From assembly GCA_019973155.2 (NCBI GenBank), contig BPQB01000066.1, positions 62,001 to 126,000 of the forward strand: a stretch of DNA of 64,000 nucleotides. The letters are read 5' to 3'. The notes below the pieces were generated by a model, which made no database searches, was not told the origin of the DNA, and saw nothing but the letters and a program-made list of their open reading frames with translations. Shown piece by piece: positions 42,691-54,755 of this stretch. The stretch's first letter is position 1; the number at the start of each line of letters is the position of its first letter. The translations under genes were made by a program, and so were the position numbers. This DNA is from Phanerochaete sordida. Its lineage: Eukaryota; Basidiomycota; Agaricomycetes; Polyporales; Phanerochaetaceae.

Positions 42691-43407
42691 CAGGCACAGA
42701 GACTTGCATTCGCAGCGCCCTGCGGAGCGCCTCCGGCGCGGGACGAGGCCCGTGCAACAACATCACCTCGCTCCGGCGCAGGCTGCTCGCGGCGGCGGCC
42801 GTGGTCGCGAAGGCCCGCAGGCCTGCGATGGCGGTGAAATCGTCGGCAGCATGCCGCGCGGCTCACACGAGCTGGCTGTATGCGCCGAGAGCGGGCGACT
42901 GTGCGTGCAGCGCGTCGGCCGCGGTGAGCATCTCCTGGTGCGACGCCGTCTCCCAGTCCCAGAGGCTGAGAAGCCTATCGAGCTGCGCGGGTGCTGACGT
43001 CCGCAGACTGTAGACTCTGCTTGGACCGGGGCCGATCGTGGACGGAGGGACGACGCACCTGCCGATGCCATCCGAGCTGTGCTCGGCCCCGAACACCTGG
43101 GCGAGCGACGCCAGAGTCGCGTGGCGGGCCTTGAACGAGAGGCACAGCAGGATTTGCACGTCGCTCCGGGGAAGCTCGCGATCCTATGTCGCGGAGTAAG
43201 CACACGTAAGAGCGATACCACACATCTGGGGCCTACCGCATCGCCCAACCCGCCGTCTTCCCTTGCACCCCCTCCGCGTGCGCGCACCCCGCGCATCCAC
43301 CGCGCACTGAACTCCGCCGCTACGATGCAGCTCGCGATCGGCCGCCACAGCTCGGGCGGAAGGTCCCGTTCGCGTGCATTAATGCTCGCCACTGGTGACA
43401 GTGCCAT
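42690..43407 (-). pseudogene. A-family remnant A5 (3' truncated)
   Basis: ATG 43407 starts MALSPVASINARERDLPPEL, the family signature, then after an intron QILLCLSFKARHATLASLAQ (about 43150) and SAPAQLDRLLSLWDWETASH. It is very close to A4 through ALGAYSQLV, then loses similarity near 42690 where the zinc-finger 3' repeat begins. The later family exons are absent, so it is a truncated copy. Confidence 0.7.
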
Positions 43408-43563
43408 GGGTGCCGCTGGTGTGTCAGTCGTTGGGAGCGGGAGCGACGCGGGCGGGCGGCTGCCGAGTGGGCGTGCAGAGCAAGGTGTGCGCGGGCGGCA
43501 AGGGGCGCGTGGCGGTGAGCGTCCCTGCCTCTCCCGCCGCCCGCTCTGACGTAATGCAGACCC

Positions 43564-43598
43564 GCGCCCCGCCCCGCCCCGCCCCGCCCCGCCCCGCC
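43564..43598 (+). repeat. Microsatellite (CCCCG)n, about seven units
   Basis: Direct 5-base repeat lying at the 5' edge of the A8 remnant, a possible breakpoint of the duplication. Confidence 0.85.
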
Positions 43599-44184
43599 AG
43601 CCTTGCGCGCGCTCTGGACGTCCGAGCCCCTCGCGCGCGTCCACGCCGGCGGCGCGGCTCGCGCGCGCAAGGAGGCCGGTGTACGTGCCCGCGGTGCCCC
43701 TCGGAGACCTTCTCGCACTCGAACATCGCTATATGCGGTGTCGACGTGACTGCGGGTAGTCAGGGCGTCGCTCACGGCGCACCGGTACCTGCACATGTGC
43801 AAAACAAAGGCGCGTGCGGCGCGTCCACGGCGCACGGCACACTTCTCCGGCGGACGATGAGAGGTACCGCCTGCGTCGCCCTTGCCTCCCGGCGCGTGTG
43901 GGTGGTGCTGATGGATAGTGAGGAGAAGCGCGTCGTCGCGGCGCTCACAGAGAGGGTGTGCGGCGCACTACGCCCTGCTCACTTATCCGCGCCCGAGAGT
44001 GCTGCTAGAGGATGTAGTACGCAGGACGGGCAACACGGTACATTTCGCGTGCTTTCGTGGCAGACTCGTGCGCTGCCATCAGATGCTGCGGGTGGAGGGC
44101 CCGAGCGTACGCTACGCAGGCGGGCGCACCGGCGCGGCGCGTGCGGGCGAGGTCGTCCTGTTTGTGGTGGGCGTGGGTGAGTGA
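43595..44184 (+). pseudogene. A-family remnant A8 (5' truncated)
   Basis: It starts inside the third family block (ALWTSEPLARVHAGGAAR at about 43609), then has ASLTAHRYLHMCKTKARAAR (about 43760; compare A3 AAFTAHQYLFMCKTTARERH), EEKRVVAALTERVCGALRP, and the last-exon homologue RVEGPSVRYAGGRTGAARAG ending at TGA 44182-44184. The N-terminal exons are missing and frames change between blocks. Confidence 0.65.
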
Positions 44185-44370
44185 AGGTATGGGCGGGGTG
44201 TGTGGATGAGTGTAGATGGGTGGAGATGGGTGACGATTGAGTGGGAGCGGCGGTGCGAGTAATTATGAAGTGGTACGATTGGGTCTTGTTGTGCTATCAG
44301 CTTGCTATCAGCTTGAATTATGTCGGTCTATCTTGCAGATCGCATGCGAAGTCTAGCCCCCTCGGGACGA

Positions 44371-46050
44371 CGATGCTTCAGCGGCCCCGCAGATTGTTGA
44401 TAACCGTTCACAGATTCGCCATGCAGCGAAGGGCGGTGGAGCGTCAGCGCTGCACTGCGTGCGGGACCGTCTGCCCCGCTGCTTGCTTTGTCTACCGCTT
44501 CGTTAGCGATGTGCGTGCCTTCGCAACAAATACGTCTCTGGTCGGCCTGTAAGCGTATTTGTCGGAGGTTACAAGGAGAGCGCTCTGGGCAGGGATCTGG
44601 CGGTACACGCGCCTGCTCCGACAGAGCCCAGTGTCATGCTACTGTCGCAAGCAGCGGTGCTGTTGACAGAGATACGCAGGGATTCACCGGCCTGAACAGA
44701 CTTATGGAACAAATAAATCATCGCCAGATTATAACATTAAATACAACATTGACTTTTGTACCCTCTCGCTGCGACATCTTTTAGTGGCGTGCTGCAGCAG
44801 CTAGGATCGAACATGATCTGAGTGACCTACCGCGGTCGGATATTATTTCCTCTCCTAACATGTGTACTTCCCACCCGCATCCGTCTCGATCTATCGTCCC
44901 TCCCGAGTCGGACTTATTGTACCCTGGGTCACTAACCCTCGTCCGCACCCTCATACCTTCGGCAGTGGGCAACACCCTCTGTACATCGAAACATGGGCAA
45001 TTTGATGCTGGTCTCACAGAGGACCGATCGCAGAAGCTGCCACGCCTCGAATCTTACAATCACGGGGCCCGTGCAAGTATTGGGGGAATTACAGTTGGCA
45101 CAGCATACAGACCCTCGCGATCCGCTCAGGCAGATCGTTGGAGCCTGTCTAGAGGCTCGTAGAGTGGCCCGGCCGCGACCGCGCAGCAGCACGCGCCCTT
45201 GATGCGCTGGAAGGAAAGATGCGCGCGGCAGAGGATAGAAGTTGTGCTGATTCGGAGGGAACTTCGAGGCAGCTCCATAAACTCACTTGCTGCAGGAAAA
45301 TGATGCGGTGCTTGTAAAGCGCGTTACGGACCTCCAGCGCGCCATGAGGACCTTCGAGGACGAGAGGCAGATATGGCGGGCAGAGAAGCTCGCGCTCGCA
45401 GACACGCTTGCGCCTCTGCGACGCGAGATGCACAGCCCTTGGAAAGCACGCCGTGATGCGCTGCCGAGTCGCGAAGGACAAGGAGCAGGAGAAGCAGGAG
45501 TGGGAAGCAGCGAAGCTTCCGCTCGAGGACACACTGCACCACGAGAGCAGCACGGCGGCTGAGCAGCGCGTCGCATGGCCAGAGAACGCCATATCGTCGA
45601 TGAAGAACGAGCTCGATATGGTGCTCGAGTTGCGCACAGAACTCGACAGACTCGAGGCGCGCAGGGAGGAGAAGTTGGCGTGGCAAGCGGATACGCTGGC
45701 CATCGAGAACACGCTTTCGACGCTGCAACGCGGGCGCGAGCAGCACGCCGCGGGAGGTGGTCGTATTGATAAGAGCAAGGAGGGGCCCACGCCTGGTGCA
45801 TCCCGGAGCTGGAGCGCGTCGAGGAGAGGGCCGATGCCGAGCGGCGGACATGGCAGACGGAGCCGCTTGTGCTCGGGGACACGCTCGCCCCACGCGCTGC
45901 CGATCTCGAGCGTGTCACGAAGAGTAGCGAGCAGGCGAAGGACGCGCTGGATGCGGAAGAGCTCGTGCTCGAGGCTTTGCTGTAGAAGAAAGATGCGGCG
46001 TGGCACGAGAAGGAGGATCTCCGGGAGGAGTAGCTACAAGTCTTTTGACG
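44371..46050 (+). pseudogene. Pseudo-deacetylase/coiled-coil remnant E3
   Basis: At about 44437 RQRCTACGTVCPAACFVYRF matches E1 (HCSACGAVCPAAGLIYRI), followed in a shifted frame by VSIFVGGYKESALGRDLAVH, matching the HOS3 loop EGGYSDRALISGTMAHV. From 45287 the coiled-coil part of E1 is recognisable (FEDERQIWRAEKLALADTLA; ALENTLSTLQRGRE), broken by several frameshifts and stops. The N-terminal deacetylase part is absent. Like E1, it converges on a HOS3 gene (B2), so the E-B pair was duplicated as a unit. Confidence 0.7.
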
Positions 46051-46345
46051 CTTAGACACAGGACACCATGGGCGCCATCCAACGACTCCAGGAGCAGGGC
46101 CGTATGCCTGGACGTTGACCAAAAGGAGCCAGGCCTTTTGATTCTGCTGGAGCATCCTATTAGTAATGCGGCGAGTAATAATGTGTGTACAGTAGACGAG
46201 ATGCGTCAGATCACTCAAGTATCGGCTGTGTCCCTCAGCACAATTAGTAATGGATTATATTATACCAGACTTCCTGGAGCTTGAGAGACACTGCTATCCA
46301 ACCCGTTCAAGCATTGTTGCATGCTTTGAAGTCCCTCAGCCCCTT

Positions 46346-48473
46346 TCAAAGCGACTTGGTTGACTCCAACGTCATCGGTGGAGGAAGGTGAGGCGCGGCC
46401 GTCTCTCGAGAGGGGCCGGCAGCAGCAGCAGGTGTGCATGTACTAGTGCCGCTTCTATGGAGACCGACACGGAGCTTCGTCGCCGATGGCGCCACGTCGT
46501 CGTCGCCATCCCTGGGTCGCTTAGTGGTTGTGAAAATGAGTTGTGTAGAGGGAGGTGTCGCTGATCCAGACGTGCCACCCGGCGGCGCGACCTTTGATGA
46601 GGACGCTGAAGGGACTGGGATGCCGGGAAGATGTAAGGAGAGCCGTGGAGCGACAGCGAATGGTGAAGCAGCGTGTGCGACAGCGAGAGGCAATATCACA
46701 GGCTTTGAAGTGACCACAGGTTCCAGGAGACTCCGAGAAATTTCTTGTGTTCGCTTGAGCCAGGAAGCGACCACCTTTCCTCCCGGAGCGCGTGGCTTCT
46801 GCGTGCATTCGATGATCTGCATTTCTGGATCAGATAGTGCGTGCATGGATGTTTGGCCTCGTACCTTGTCAAGTGCACCTTTTGCCCACCACTTCGGATC
46901 AACGGTAGCACCGCCAGCCTCGGCGAGCGCACCGACGTGAGCCATAGTACCGCTGACGAGAGCATGGTCCGAGTATCCGCCTTCCAGTACGCTGACGAGC
47001 CGTCCAGAGGCGTATTTATCCGCGAACGCGCAAGCTTCCGCTGTGAAGCGTCTGTAGAACTCGGTCGGGACGTGGACCTTGCCGAGGGAGATATGGGGAT
47101 CTTCATGTTCAGAGGCGTCGAAACCGCAGCTGGGAGGCTCGTGTTCAACGGTGACGAATCGAGGAAAGTCGACTCTGATAGCGCACCTTATGATGACCAG
47201 GACATCGTCGGCATCGCCGCTGACCTCTATAGCTTCCGTGGCTCTTGTGATAATGGCGGAATACGTGGTCCGATACGCTTCCCAGAATCTGGCCGGCTTT
47301 CGGTGTGCGCGCAGCGGAACATTGTGGATTCCGAGGCACCTCGTGTGTTCACCCCTAGCAACCTGCACGAGGGCCTCTCGTTGCCCTTCGCTATCCTACA
47401 GGTTGCTGTCAGCAATGAAGCGAATTGGTGAGTAAGATGCTTACCGTGCACGGAAAGCTCTTAGCGTCATGTATCCCGCCATAGAAGAATGAAGGCCCAA
47501 GTCGATTTTCGAGAATCAATCGTTGAGTACCGTCCCCTAACGACGTCAATGTTACAAGGCAGAATTTGCGCTCAGAACGGCACTCACCGTGATGCAAATC
47601 GATATCAAAGACTACAATTCGTTTCAGATGGTGCTTTCGGTAGGCTTCGCGTGTAGACAGGAACTTGAGGAGATGCGTTGGAAATGTATGATTGGACTAC
47701 ACTCACCGTGCTCAGCAGCAATCATGATGTTATTGATAAAGCAGAATCCTGCGGGAGTCGACTGTGCGAGAGGATTAGAAATATAGTCGTGGCACGACCA
47801 GGCAGGCTGTAAACTCACCCGATCGCAGTGGTGGCCAGGTGGACGTATTACTACGAATGCTCGCGGTGCCGTACGCGGAGCATCCGTTTGACCGTCTTTG
47901 GCTGCGTTGCATACTGAGTTGACCGCTTCTAGTATTGCTCCAACGGCACCATCCATCGCCTTCATGCTCGTTTCTGCGACTGTGGAGTATGTTAGTGATG
48001 AATCTATGCGAGGGCCCGTCTGCCTCACGGTACAAGTCGTACGGTTCGCCCTTCTCCGCCTGCTGGTCTCGTTCTCCCCACGTGCTCGAGGACAGGCCAC
48101 ACTTGCAATATAGTGCCAACGCGTCGACCAGAGAGTCACCGTGCACAAACCGGACGAGGTCGGACTCCAGGATATTGACAGAAGCATGAGTGCGAATGAT
48201 AGTAAGCATAGAGGTTTTTGAAGGAATGGATGGCGCGTTGCTTCGGGACTTTGTGAGTCTGGCCTCGAGGTGTGCGCACAGAGCCGCCAATCCGAGCTTG
48301 ACTGCGCGTATGCGTTCCGGACGTTCGGGGTGAACGTATTCTGCACCGCTGTTGTTGCGAGGGTCTTCGTGCAGCGCGCACACATCTTGTAAAAAGATTT
48401 GGGGCTGATGGTACGCCTTTTCGTGCGCATGCATAGTCGAAGCGTGAAAGTGATGGTTGAGTGAAGAAGACAT
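46346..48473 (-). CDS. HOS3: HOS3-type histone deacetylase (B2)
   Basis: Paralogue of B1 with the same exon layout. I start at ATG 48473 (MSSSLNHHFHASTMHAHEK); an in-frame ATG at about 48510 is an alternative. Core motifs are EYVHPERPERIRAVKLGLAA, VVIRPPGHHCDR, GFCFINNIMIAAEH, IVVFDIDLHHG, FFYGGIHDAKSFP, CGFDASEHE and EGGYSDHALVSGTMAHVGAL, so the zinc ligands and catalytic loop are kept. The intron before LVQVARGEHTRCLGIHNVP needs the acceptor CTGTAG near 47397 to match B1. The Ser/Pro-rich tail ends at a TGA (46346-46348) where B1 reads through for roughly another 35 residues, so the last predicted helix is lost. Predicted active deacetylase. Confidence 0.82.
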
Positions 48474-49390
48474 AGTTGCAGACTGTCTCGTACGGCAGAT
48501 GTTGAACATCACGTGGGTCGAGACTTTTCTACGCGTACATTGCGTACATCACATTCAGTATATCGTACGTCTCCTCCAGGACGCAATTATGTATGGTCGA
48601 TGGACAAGTTATTACATTCCTTGAAATCTGTGCGAGTGTTTTGTGCAATAGAAGATAACATAATCAATGAGTCGTGTGCTAACGCGAAATCTCATAGATT
48701 TACGAGCGAACACCAGTAGGATGAAGGCTACTACGTAAATAAATAGCAGATGTCGTCGAGGAGAATCAAAATCAGCGTGCAGTATCGCATATGGAGTCGC
48801 ACGAGCCGCACATTGCTCAAGGAGAGCAGGCTTTTGCATTCGCTCATTTCCCGGAACCACTGTCGGCCCCATTAAAATACTTCTGCTTCAACGCCTGTTT
48901 CAAGACAATAAGCTGCTGCAGATTTAGAGAGGACGTCATCAATATGGCCTGCGGAGCGACATATATTGCACAATGTCACAGAACAGGTCGTTCGAGCCCC
49001 AAATGGAATGCGACACATCAGAGGTTGGTGGACGGAGGTGTGGAGACAGAAGGCGTCACAAAGCGAGAAGACTTACGAGGCAGTGTTTTAAACATCTTGC
49101 GAGGGTACGTTCCAATAACTCAGGCCCTCGAAATGCGCCAAAGCCTCTTAGCATTGAGCAGGCCGCCTGTCAGTGTTCAAACAGGAAACGAAGTCATGTT
49201 GACGTTACGCCGACAGTGGCCGAAGAACAGCGAGACTCAAGGCAATTGCGAGGGTGTGGACAGGTGAGAAGGGATCTGGTATGGATGATAGCAGCGTGTA
49301 GAACGGTGTGAAGAGAAGCCCGTTCTGGTGGTTTGCAGGAAGGACGAGTGCTCGCAAAGGGGGATATTTGGGAAGGCGCAACGACATACC
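48474..49390. other. Region between B2 and zinc-finger pseudogene Z2
   Basis: No gene recognised; a plus-strand frame at 48973-49311 has no motif. From about 49270 the sequence aligns with the Z1 and Z3 upstream regions. Confidence 0.4.
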
Positions 49391-49398
49391 ATATAAGG
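49391..49398 (+). promoter_or_regulatory. TATA box of Z2
   Basis: ATATAAGG in the conserved unit upstream region, followed by GAAATAGGCACATC, as after the Z1 TATA box. Confidence 0.55.
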
Positions 49399-49589
49399 AA
49401 ATAGGCACATCTGCACTGCTCGCTTCTTTCCAGATACCACCACCACCACTACGCCCTACGGAGTCCACGTCTCCAGCCCCAGATTTCCGTTGTCCTCGGG
49501 GTCTCTCTCGTCGGTGCGTAGGCTTTTCTTTACTCGCGCTCGGGGTGTTTGGAGGCCCGGGCCCTGATTCGGTTCCTAACGCTGTATAG

Positions 49590-50405
49590 ATGCTGCGCCG
49601 CAGCATACAAACCGTGCGTTGTTGCGACCGCTGCGAACGATGGTTCAACAGCGATGACGCACTGGAGCAGCACGACCACGACTCCAGCAAGCACTGGATC
49701 CCCTACCACTGTGGCAAGGACTTTACGACCGAGTGGGGGCTGATCCAGCACCACGTCCAGAGCCCGCGGCACGACTACTGCCAGCGCTGCGACGAGCACT
49801 TCCAGGACCGGCAGGATTTGGTGGAGCACTACGAGGAGGTGCACTGGTACTGCGGGTCCTGAGATAAGGTGCGTGTCTATGCCATCCTGAACGCGATGTC
49901 TGCTGATGACAAACCTTAGCAGCCCTTCGACTCTCCCTCCGCTCGGACTCCAGGAGCACAACCACCAGTCGCAATGGTGGTGCAGAATATGTAACCGAAT
50001 CTCCCAGAACGATAACGATCTCAGGCAGCACCAGCGCACGCATCAGCTGAAGCACATCCGCTGCTCGAATCATTTAGTGCCCCGACGGCGTGCTTGCGCG
50101 GCGCGCGCAGCCGCAGACGTGGAATACGACGACTTTGTGAAACGGCGCCGGGTACGAATGCGTACTGTGCCACCACACGTTCTCCCACCTCGACGCGCTG
50201 ACTGCGCACCTCTGAAGCCCCGCGCACGCCAACAAGCTCTTCAAGTGCCCGCCTGCGTACGACGGCTGCGACCAGCGGTTCGCGGCCGTCGGCGCGCTCG
50301 TGCAGGACATCGATCACAGGAGCTGCGGCGTTCGCAAGCTAGTGCGTCATCGAGGGCTTCATGGACGAGCTGACGAGCGACATGCGGAGGCTTGGGATGT
50401 CGTGA
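49590..50405 (+). pseudogene. C2H2 zinc-finger pseudogene Z2
   Basis: Close to Z1 over the first exon (CDRCERWFNSDDALEQHDHD; CGKDFTTEWGLIQHHVQSPR). The Z1 start codon is GTG here; an ATG at 49590 upstream keeps the frame. A TGA at 49860-49862 replaces a finger Cys (CASCDK in Z1), exon 2 is frame-shifted, and a segment of roughly 160 bases covering the GCTRAF finger is deleted near 50070. The frame ends at 50403-50405 by alignment with the Z1 stop. Confidence 0.85.
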
Positions 50406-50654
50406 GCATCTCGCGTTGGTGTCTGGCGTGATCACCGACTGGACCATTCGTCAAGTGTATGAACTAGATATCCAATGGCTCCCTGGAGATTCAATGAAGG
50501 TGTGTATGTAGAACCCTTTGTAACAAGCACACAGTTACATCAAAGGCAGTGACTGGACACGGATACATATCTGCAGGAAGGTGAGACCAGCGAAAGAGTC
50601 GGCGCCGACGGCCGTCCCGCCCTCCGCTCCAGCAAGGCAGGAGATGCGAAATTT

Positions 50655-51180
50655 GTGTGCGTGAGGACCACTATGTTCTCCACGCGTGCATCAAGCGAAG
50701 AACCAACGTGGCTGTTGCGCATGCGTCTCAGGGATGACTGCACCATTCGCATCCACGCTCCGCGCGTCTCTAGTCCAGAACCTTCAGCTTTTCGATCTCG
50801 AGCCCGCTGTCGGGATAGGTACAGAGGCGTGCATTCGCAGCGTCCTATCGCGCGCGTATGGTTCTACCGCGCAGCGCATACGTTCACCTACCCGACAGCT
50901 TCGGCATGGAACAAGGGCACTCCAATCAAGGCACCACATGCCCAACGGTCGATTGCCCTCGCGCTCCCGCAGGTGCTTGCCCTCGAGTGCGACTTTGGTA
51001 CGCAGAGAGGTAGGCAGACGCCGTAGATCCTGACCAGTTCCTGGCTCTAACGCACTTTGGCAGGTTATTGGCAGATCCGCAGTCGCGCAATGCCGCCCTA
51101 CGAGTGCTCTGGACGACGGTGCCCCTCGTCATGCCTCACAGCCTCGTGTCCACAATTTCGATGCAGTCGCAGCCGTGAGC
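50655..51180 (+). pseudogene. A-family remnant A9 joined to the zinc-finger 3' repeat
   Basis: After the zinc-finger 3' flank repeat (copy 2), A-family blocks reappear: SIALALPQVLALECDFGTQR (about 50950; compare SLAQVLGLEYDGTHTGR in A7) and LLADPQSRNAALRVLWTTVP (about 51065; compare LSADPQLRISALRDLWTSES). The rest of the family exons are lost. The preceding frame TLRASLVQNLQLFDLEPAVG is also found after Z3 (TLPTDVIQNLQLWSLAPGVA) and may be a diverged family first exon. Confidence 0.55.
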
Positions 51181-51835
51181 GCGTCATGGCGTTTGCGCGC
51201 CGTCTTCTCAATGATCATCGCAAATACGACGGGTAGGCCGAACTCGCTGCATTCTGAGCTCCACGCCGCGTCGTTGTGGCTAGCATACCGACGGAGGTGT
51301 GCTCCGGCAACGAGACCCGACGAAAGGGCGCTGACGTTCGTTCTACCGCGATACACGCAGGCGCGTCGCGTATTAGGAAGGTCATTGAGATTGTTGTAGC
51401 AGGTAGCGGGTATGATGAGGATACTATGCGGTGCTGAGGATGGGCTTGTGTGGAGAAGTGGGGTCGCACACTGAGTCGACGACGCATCGAACGTGAACAT
51501 TCGTTTCGCGTCTCCAACGCGCGACGTATGGAGTTGAATTGGGAGAATATACGCACTGATAGAAGTTGTACGTCGTATAGATGCATAATGCTCTCCAATG
51601 AAATCGAATCAGTAGTATATCGAGGCCTTGGCGAGGGACAGCTTTGTACGTTGCACTCGCAACAAATATGGACAAACAAAGACCGCGCGAGATACTCTGG
51701 ACTCGAGCTCCTCAATGCTCACAACGCTTACATGTGCACATCAACGTCTCGCGGAGCACAGCCAGTATATATGGTATGCAGGTTAGCCCAATGCATATCC
51801 AAATCATTTATCTAGGTGAGCTAGCCTACACTGAT
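51181..51835. other. Region between A9 and E2
   Basis: Corresponds in position to the A7-E1 interval. No gene recognised and no MITE is present. Confidence 0.4.
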
Positions 51836-52330
51836 ATCGTGACCGTGAGAGGTGCTCGGCCGCAGTCTGTCCGCATGTCTTGCGTGCCTTGGATCAGGAC
51901 CACTTGCCACCGATAAACACGCAGAATTTGTATCACGCAGGCCCTCCTACAATCTTTCTCCAGTATGAGGCTCTGTACGTTCAATGGCCCACAGGCGACA
52001 TCGACACGGCCGAAAGGCCTCGCGAGGCAAAAAAGCCTATTGCTGCTGCGCTTGCGCTGCTGACGCACAACATCGAGGATCCGCTGGCTGTAGCAATCCC
52101 CGATCAGCTGCAAACAAGATCTCCACCGGTGGTGCTCGCTCTCTTCCCGAATGATTAAGACACACAGCCGTACCGGCAACTTGAAAGGTCGGAAGAAGCA
52201 CACGTGAAGCTAGAAGGCCCCGCAAAGCGGGAAGAACTGCTAAACATTAGCGCAAAGTATAAGTCACTACCGCATACTCAACGACGTGTAGGTGCTCCTT
52301 TGATCCAGCCTCGTAGCTGTGATCGTTCTG
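51836..52330 (+). pseudogene. Pseudo-deacetylase remnant E2 (N-terminal part only)
   Basis: Strong match to the E1 5' region and exon 1: NTQNLYHAGPPTIFLQYEAL, then RPREAKKPIAAALALLTH and SPPVVLALFPND. The E1 start ATG is ATA here, and a TAA at 52156-52158 stops the frame where E1 continues with SDTQPF. Similarity fades by about 52330. The remaining two thirds of the gene are absent, and Z3 upstream sequence follows. Confidence 0.7.
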
Positions 52331-52716
52331 TCATCTGCGCGACCTAGAGTCCAGCTGCCAGGTGAGATCTGCATATTTATCGGCTGTAGGACCATCTGAC
52401 ATAACGTGTGCTCTGAATATTGATAAGATCCCATACAAACATGTCTCCAGACTATACGAGATACGAATCCAGCAAGGAATGCAGCCATATCGAAGTCAGC
52501 CATCCCGCCACTGGCCGCTAGCGAAGGACCGGGTGTCTCAAAGGGATCATGAGCGTGCGGCAGCATATAAAAGGTCGTTGGTCTCAAAGACAGCTGCACG
52601 AAGAATAAGGCAAATGTGGAGGGCATGGTGTGAGAAGAAGCCCGCTGTTGTGGTCCGCAGGAACAACGGGTGCTCGCGGATTAGAGCGGGATTGTTGGGA
52701 TGCGCGCCATCATCCC
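52331..52716. other. Z3 upstream region
   Basis: A TATAAAAGG lies at about 52566-52574. From about 52620 the sequence matches the upstream regions of Z1 and Z2. No gene recognised. Confidence 0.4.
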
Positions 52717-52724
52717 ATATATAG
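52717..52724 (+). promoter_or_regulatory. TATA box of Z3
   Basis: ATATATAG followed by GGCGCATCAG, the same order as after the Z1 TATA box at 18561. This copy shows what the Z1 promoter looked like before the LINE insertion. Confidence 0.6.
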
Positions 52725-52958
52725 ACAGAGGCGCATCAGTATCCCAACTCATCCAGCACCGCACGCCTGCTTCTTTCCGAGTACCACCACCACCTTGGCG
52801 TGAGGATTTCGCCTCTCCAGATTCGCACCCTCGTCGTCCCCGGGATCCCTCTCGTCCGCGCATAGGCTGTCCTTTGGTCGCCGTCGCAGTGTTTCCACTC
52901 TGCAGATCCCCATCCAATTCCAGACGTTGTGTAGATTCTATGCGGCGGCATACAACTC

Positions 52959-53896
52959 ATGCGCTGTTGCGACCGCTGTGACCGGTGGTTCAACAGCGAT
53001 AAAGCTCTAGAGCAACATGAGCGCGACTCCGGCAAGCCCTGGGTCTGCTACCCCTGCGGCAAGGACTTCACGACCGAGTGTGGGCTGATCCAGCACTACG
53101 TCCAGAGCCCGCGGCACGACTACTGCCAGCGCTGCGGCGAGCACTTCTAGGACAGACGGGATTTGGAGGAGCACTACGAGGAAGCGCATAGGTACTGCGC
53201 GTCTTGCGATAAGGTGCGTGTGCTTGCCATCCGAGATGAGACGTTTGCTGATTACAAACCTTCGCAGATCTTCGACTCTCCGCTCGGCCTCCAGGAGCAC
53301 AACCGCCAGTCGCACTGGTGGTGCAGCGTCTGCAGCCGCATCTTCCAGAACGATAACAAACTCTGGCAGCACCAGCGCATGCACCAGCCGAAGAACATCC
53401 ACTGCCCGGGCCACGGCTGCACCCGCGCCGTCTCGTCCACCGCCGACCTCGTGCTCCACCTCGAGAGCGGGACATGCTCCTCTGGGTTTACGCGCGCCCA
53501 CGTCGAGCGCGGCATCGTCACGCTCTACCGGAACGGCGTCGTCACGAACACGCGCCGGCTCATCCAGGGCCCCGACGGCGCGCTCGCGCCGCGCGCGCAG
53601 CCGCAGACGTGGGCGACGGCGGCGTCGTGGAACGGCGCCGCGTTCGAGTGCGTGCTGTGTATCCACACATACGCGCGCCTCGACGCGCTGAACGCGCACC
53701 TCCGGAGCCCCGCGCACGCCGACAAGCTCTTCAAGTGCCCGTCCGCGTACGACGGCTGCGACCAGCGGTTCGGGACCGTCAGCGCGCTCGTGCAGTACAT
53801 CGACGATGGGCGCTGCGGCGTGCGCAAGTTCCAGCGCGCCATCGGGTTTTCGTGGACGAACTGACGAGCGGCATGCGGAGGCTTGGGATGTCGTGA
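52959..53896 (+). pseudogene. C2H2 zinc-finger pseudogene Z3
   Basis: Nearly as complete as Z1. ATG 52959 (MRCCDRCDRWFNSDKALEQH) opens exon 1, but a TAG at 53148-53150 truncates it at the third finger (CQRCGEHF, where Z1 has CQRREEHFQD). The sequence beyond remains open from EEHYEEAHRYCASCDK through the 54-base 3n intron to the last finger. A one-base deletion after RAIG shifts the end (FSWTN) relative to Z1 (GFMDELTSGMRRLGMS). Note that Z3 keeps the finger cysteine that is Arg in Z1, so the Z1 change is derived. Confidence 0.8.
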
Positions 53897-54755
53897 GCGA
53901 TGCGCGTGGGGCACTGACGTCGTTCCCGATTGTACGTTGGTCAAGTGTATAGATTAGATACCCAATAGCTTCCTGGAGATTCAATCAACGTATGTATGTA
54001 GAACCCCTTGTAGCAAGCATACAGCTTCATCGACGTCAGTGACTGGACACGGATATATGCAAGAGGGCGAAAGCGTCAGCGCCGTGCGCTCCAACAAGGC
54101 AGGAGACGAACCTCGAGCTCTGTGCACGAGGACCTCCTCACACATGGAGCGCAGAACCAGCTGGGCCATTGCACATGCGTCTCCGGTATGGCCGCACCGC
54201 TTGCACCTACGCTCCCAACGGACGTCATACAGAACCTCCAGCTTTGGAGCCTCGCGCCCGGTGTCGCGCCAATCACAGAGACTTGCATCTGCCGCCCCCT
54301 CCGGCCGACCCCCGCTCGCCCGTGGTCCGACCGCGCAGCGCAGACGTTCGCCGACCTGACAGCTGCCTGTGATGCAGGGCAACGCGGCATGCAATGGGAG
54401 CTCCACGTGCTCGGTGTACCGTCGCATATATGCAGTACTGCGCCGATTTGCGGCATTCCGCAGCATGGGGAGCATCCTGGTCAATTTTTCTCGGCGCGCA
54501 CTCTTGTCCGTTCGTGACGCGCACGGGACTGAGCGATCCTGTAGTGAGTGCTCTATGTCGTGCTACCTGCGCCGTCATGCGGGGTGGGAGGAGTCCAGAG
54601 GCGTGCGCTCTGCATAGGTAAGAGAATAGACCTAGGCGATGTTTCACGACCTCCATAGACATCAGAAAAACTGAGACTCCAAGCCCTCGTACTAAAAATC
54701 CGTCCACGTCTCCTCTCCATCGAACATCGCCAGTCCCGCGCATCGCCTCTGAGCT
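53897..54755. repeat. Z3 3' flank repeat (copy 3) joined to the A10 3' flank
   Basis: Positions 53970-54350 match the flanks of Z1 and Z2. From about 54385 to 54660 the sequence matches the reverse complement of 5800-6080, the A3 3' flank. The junction near 54360-54385 is thus a breakpoint of the inverted duplication. No gene is supported. Confidence 0.6.
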
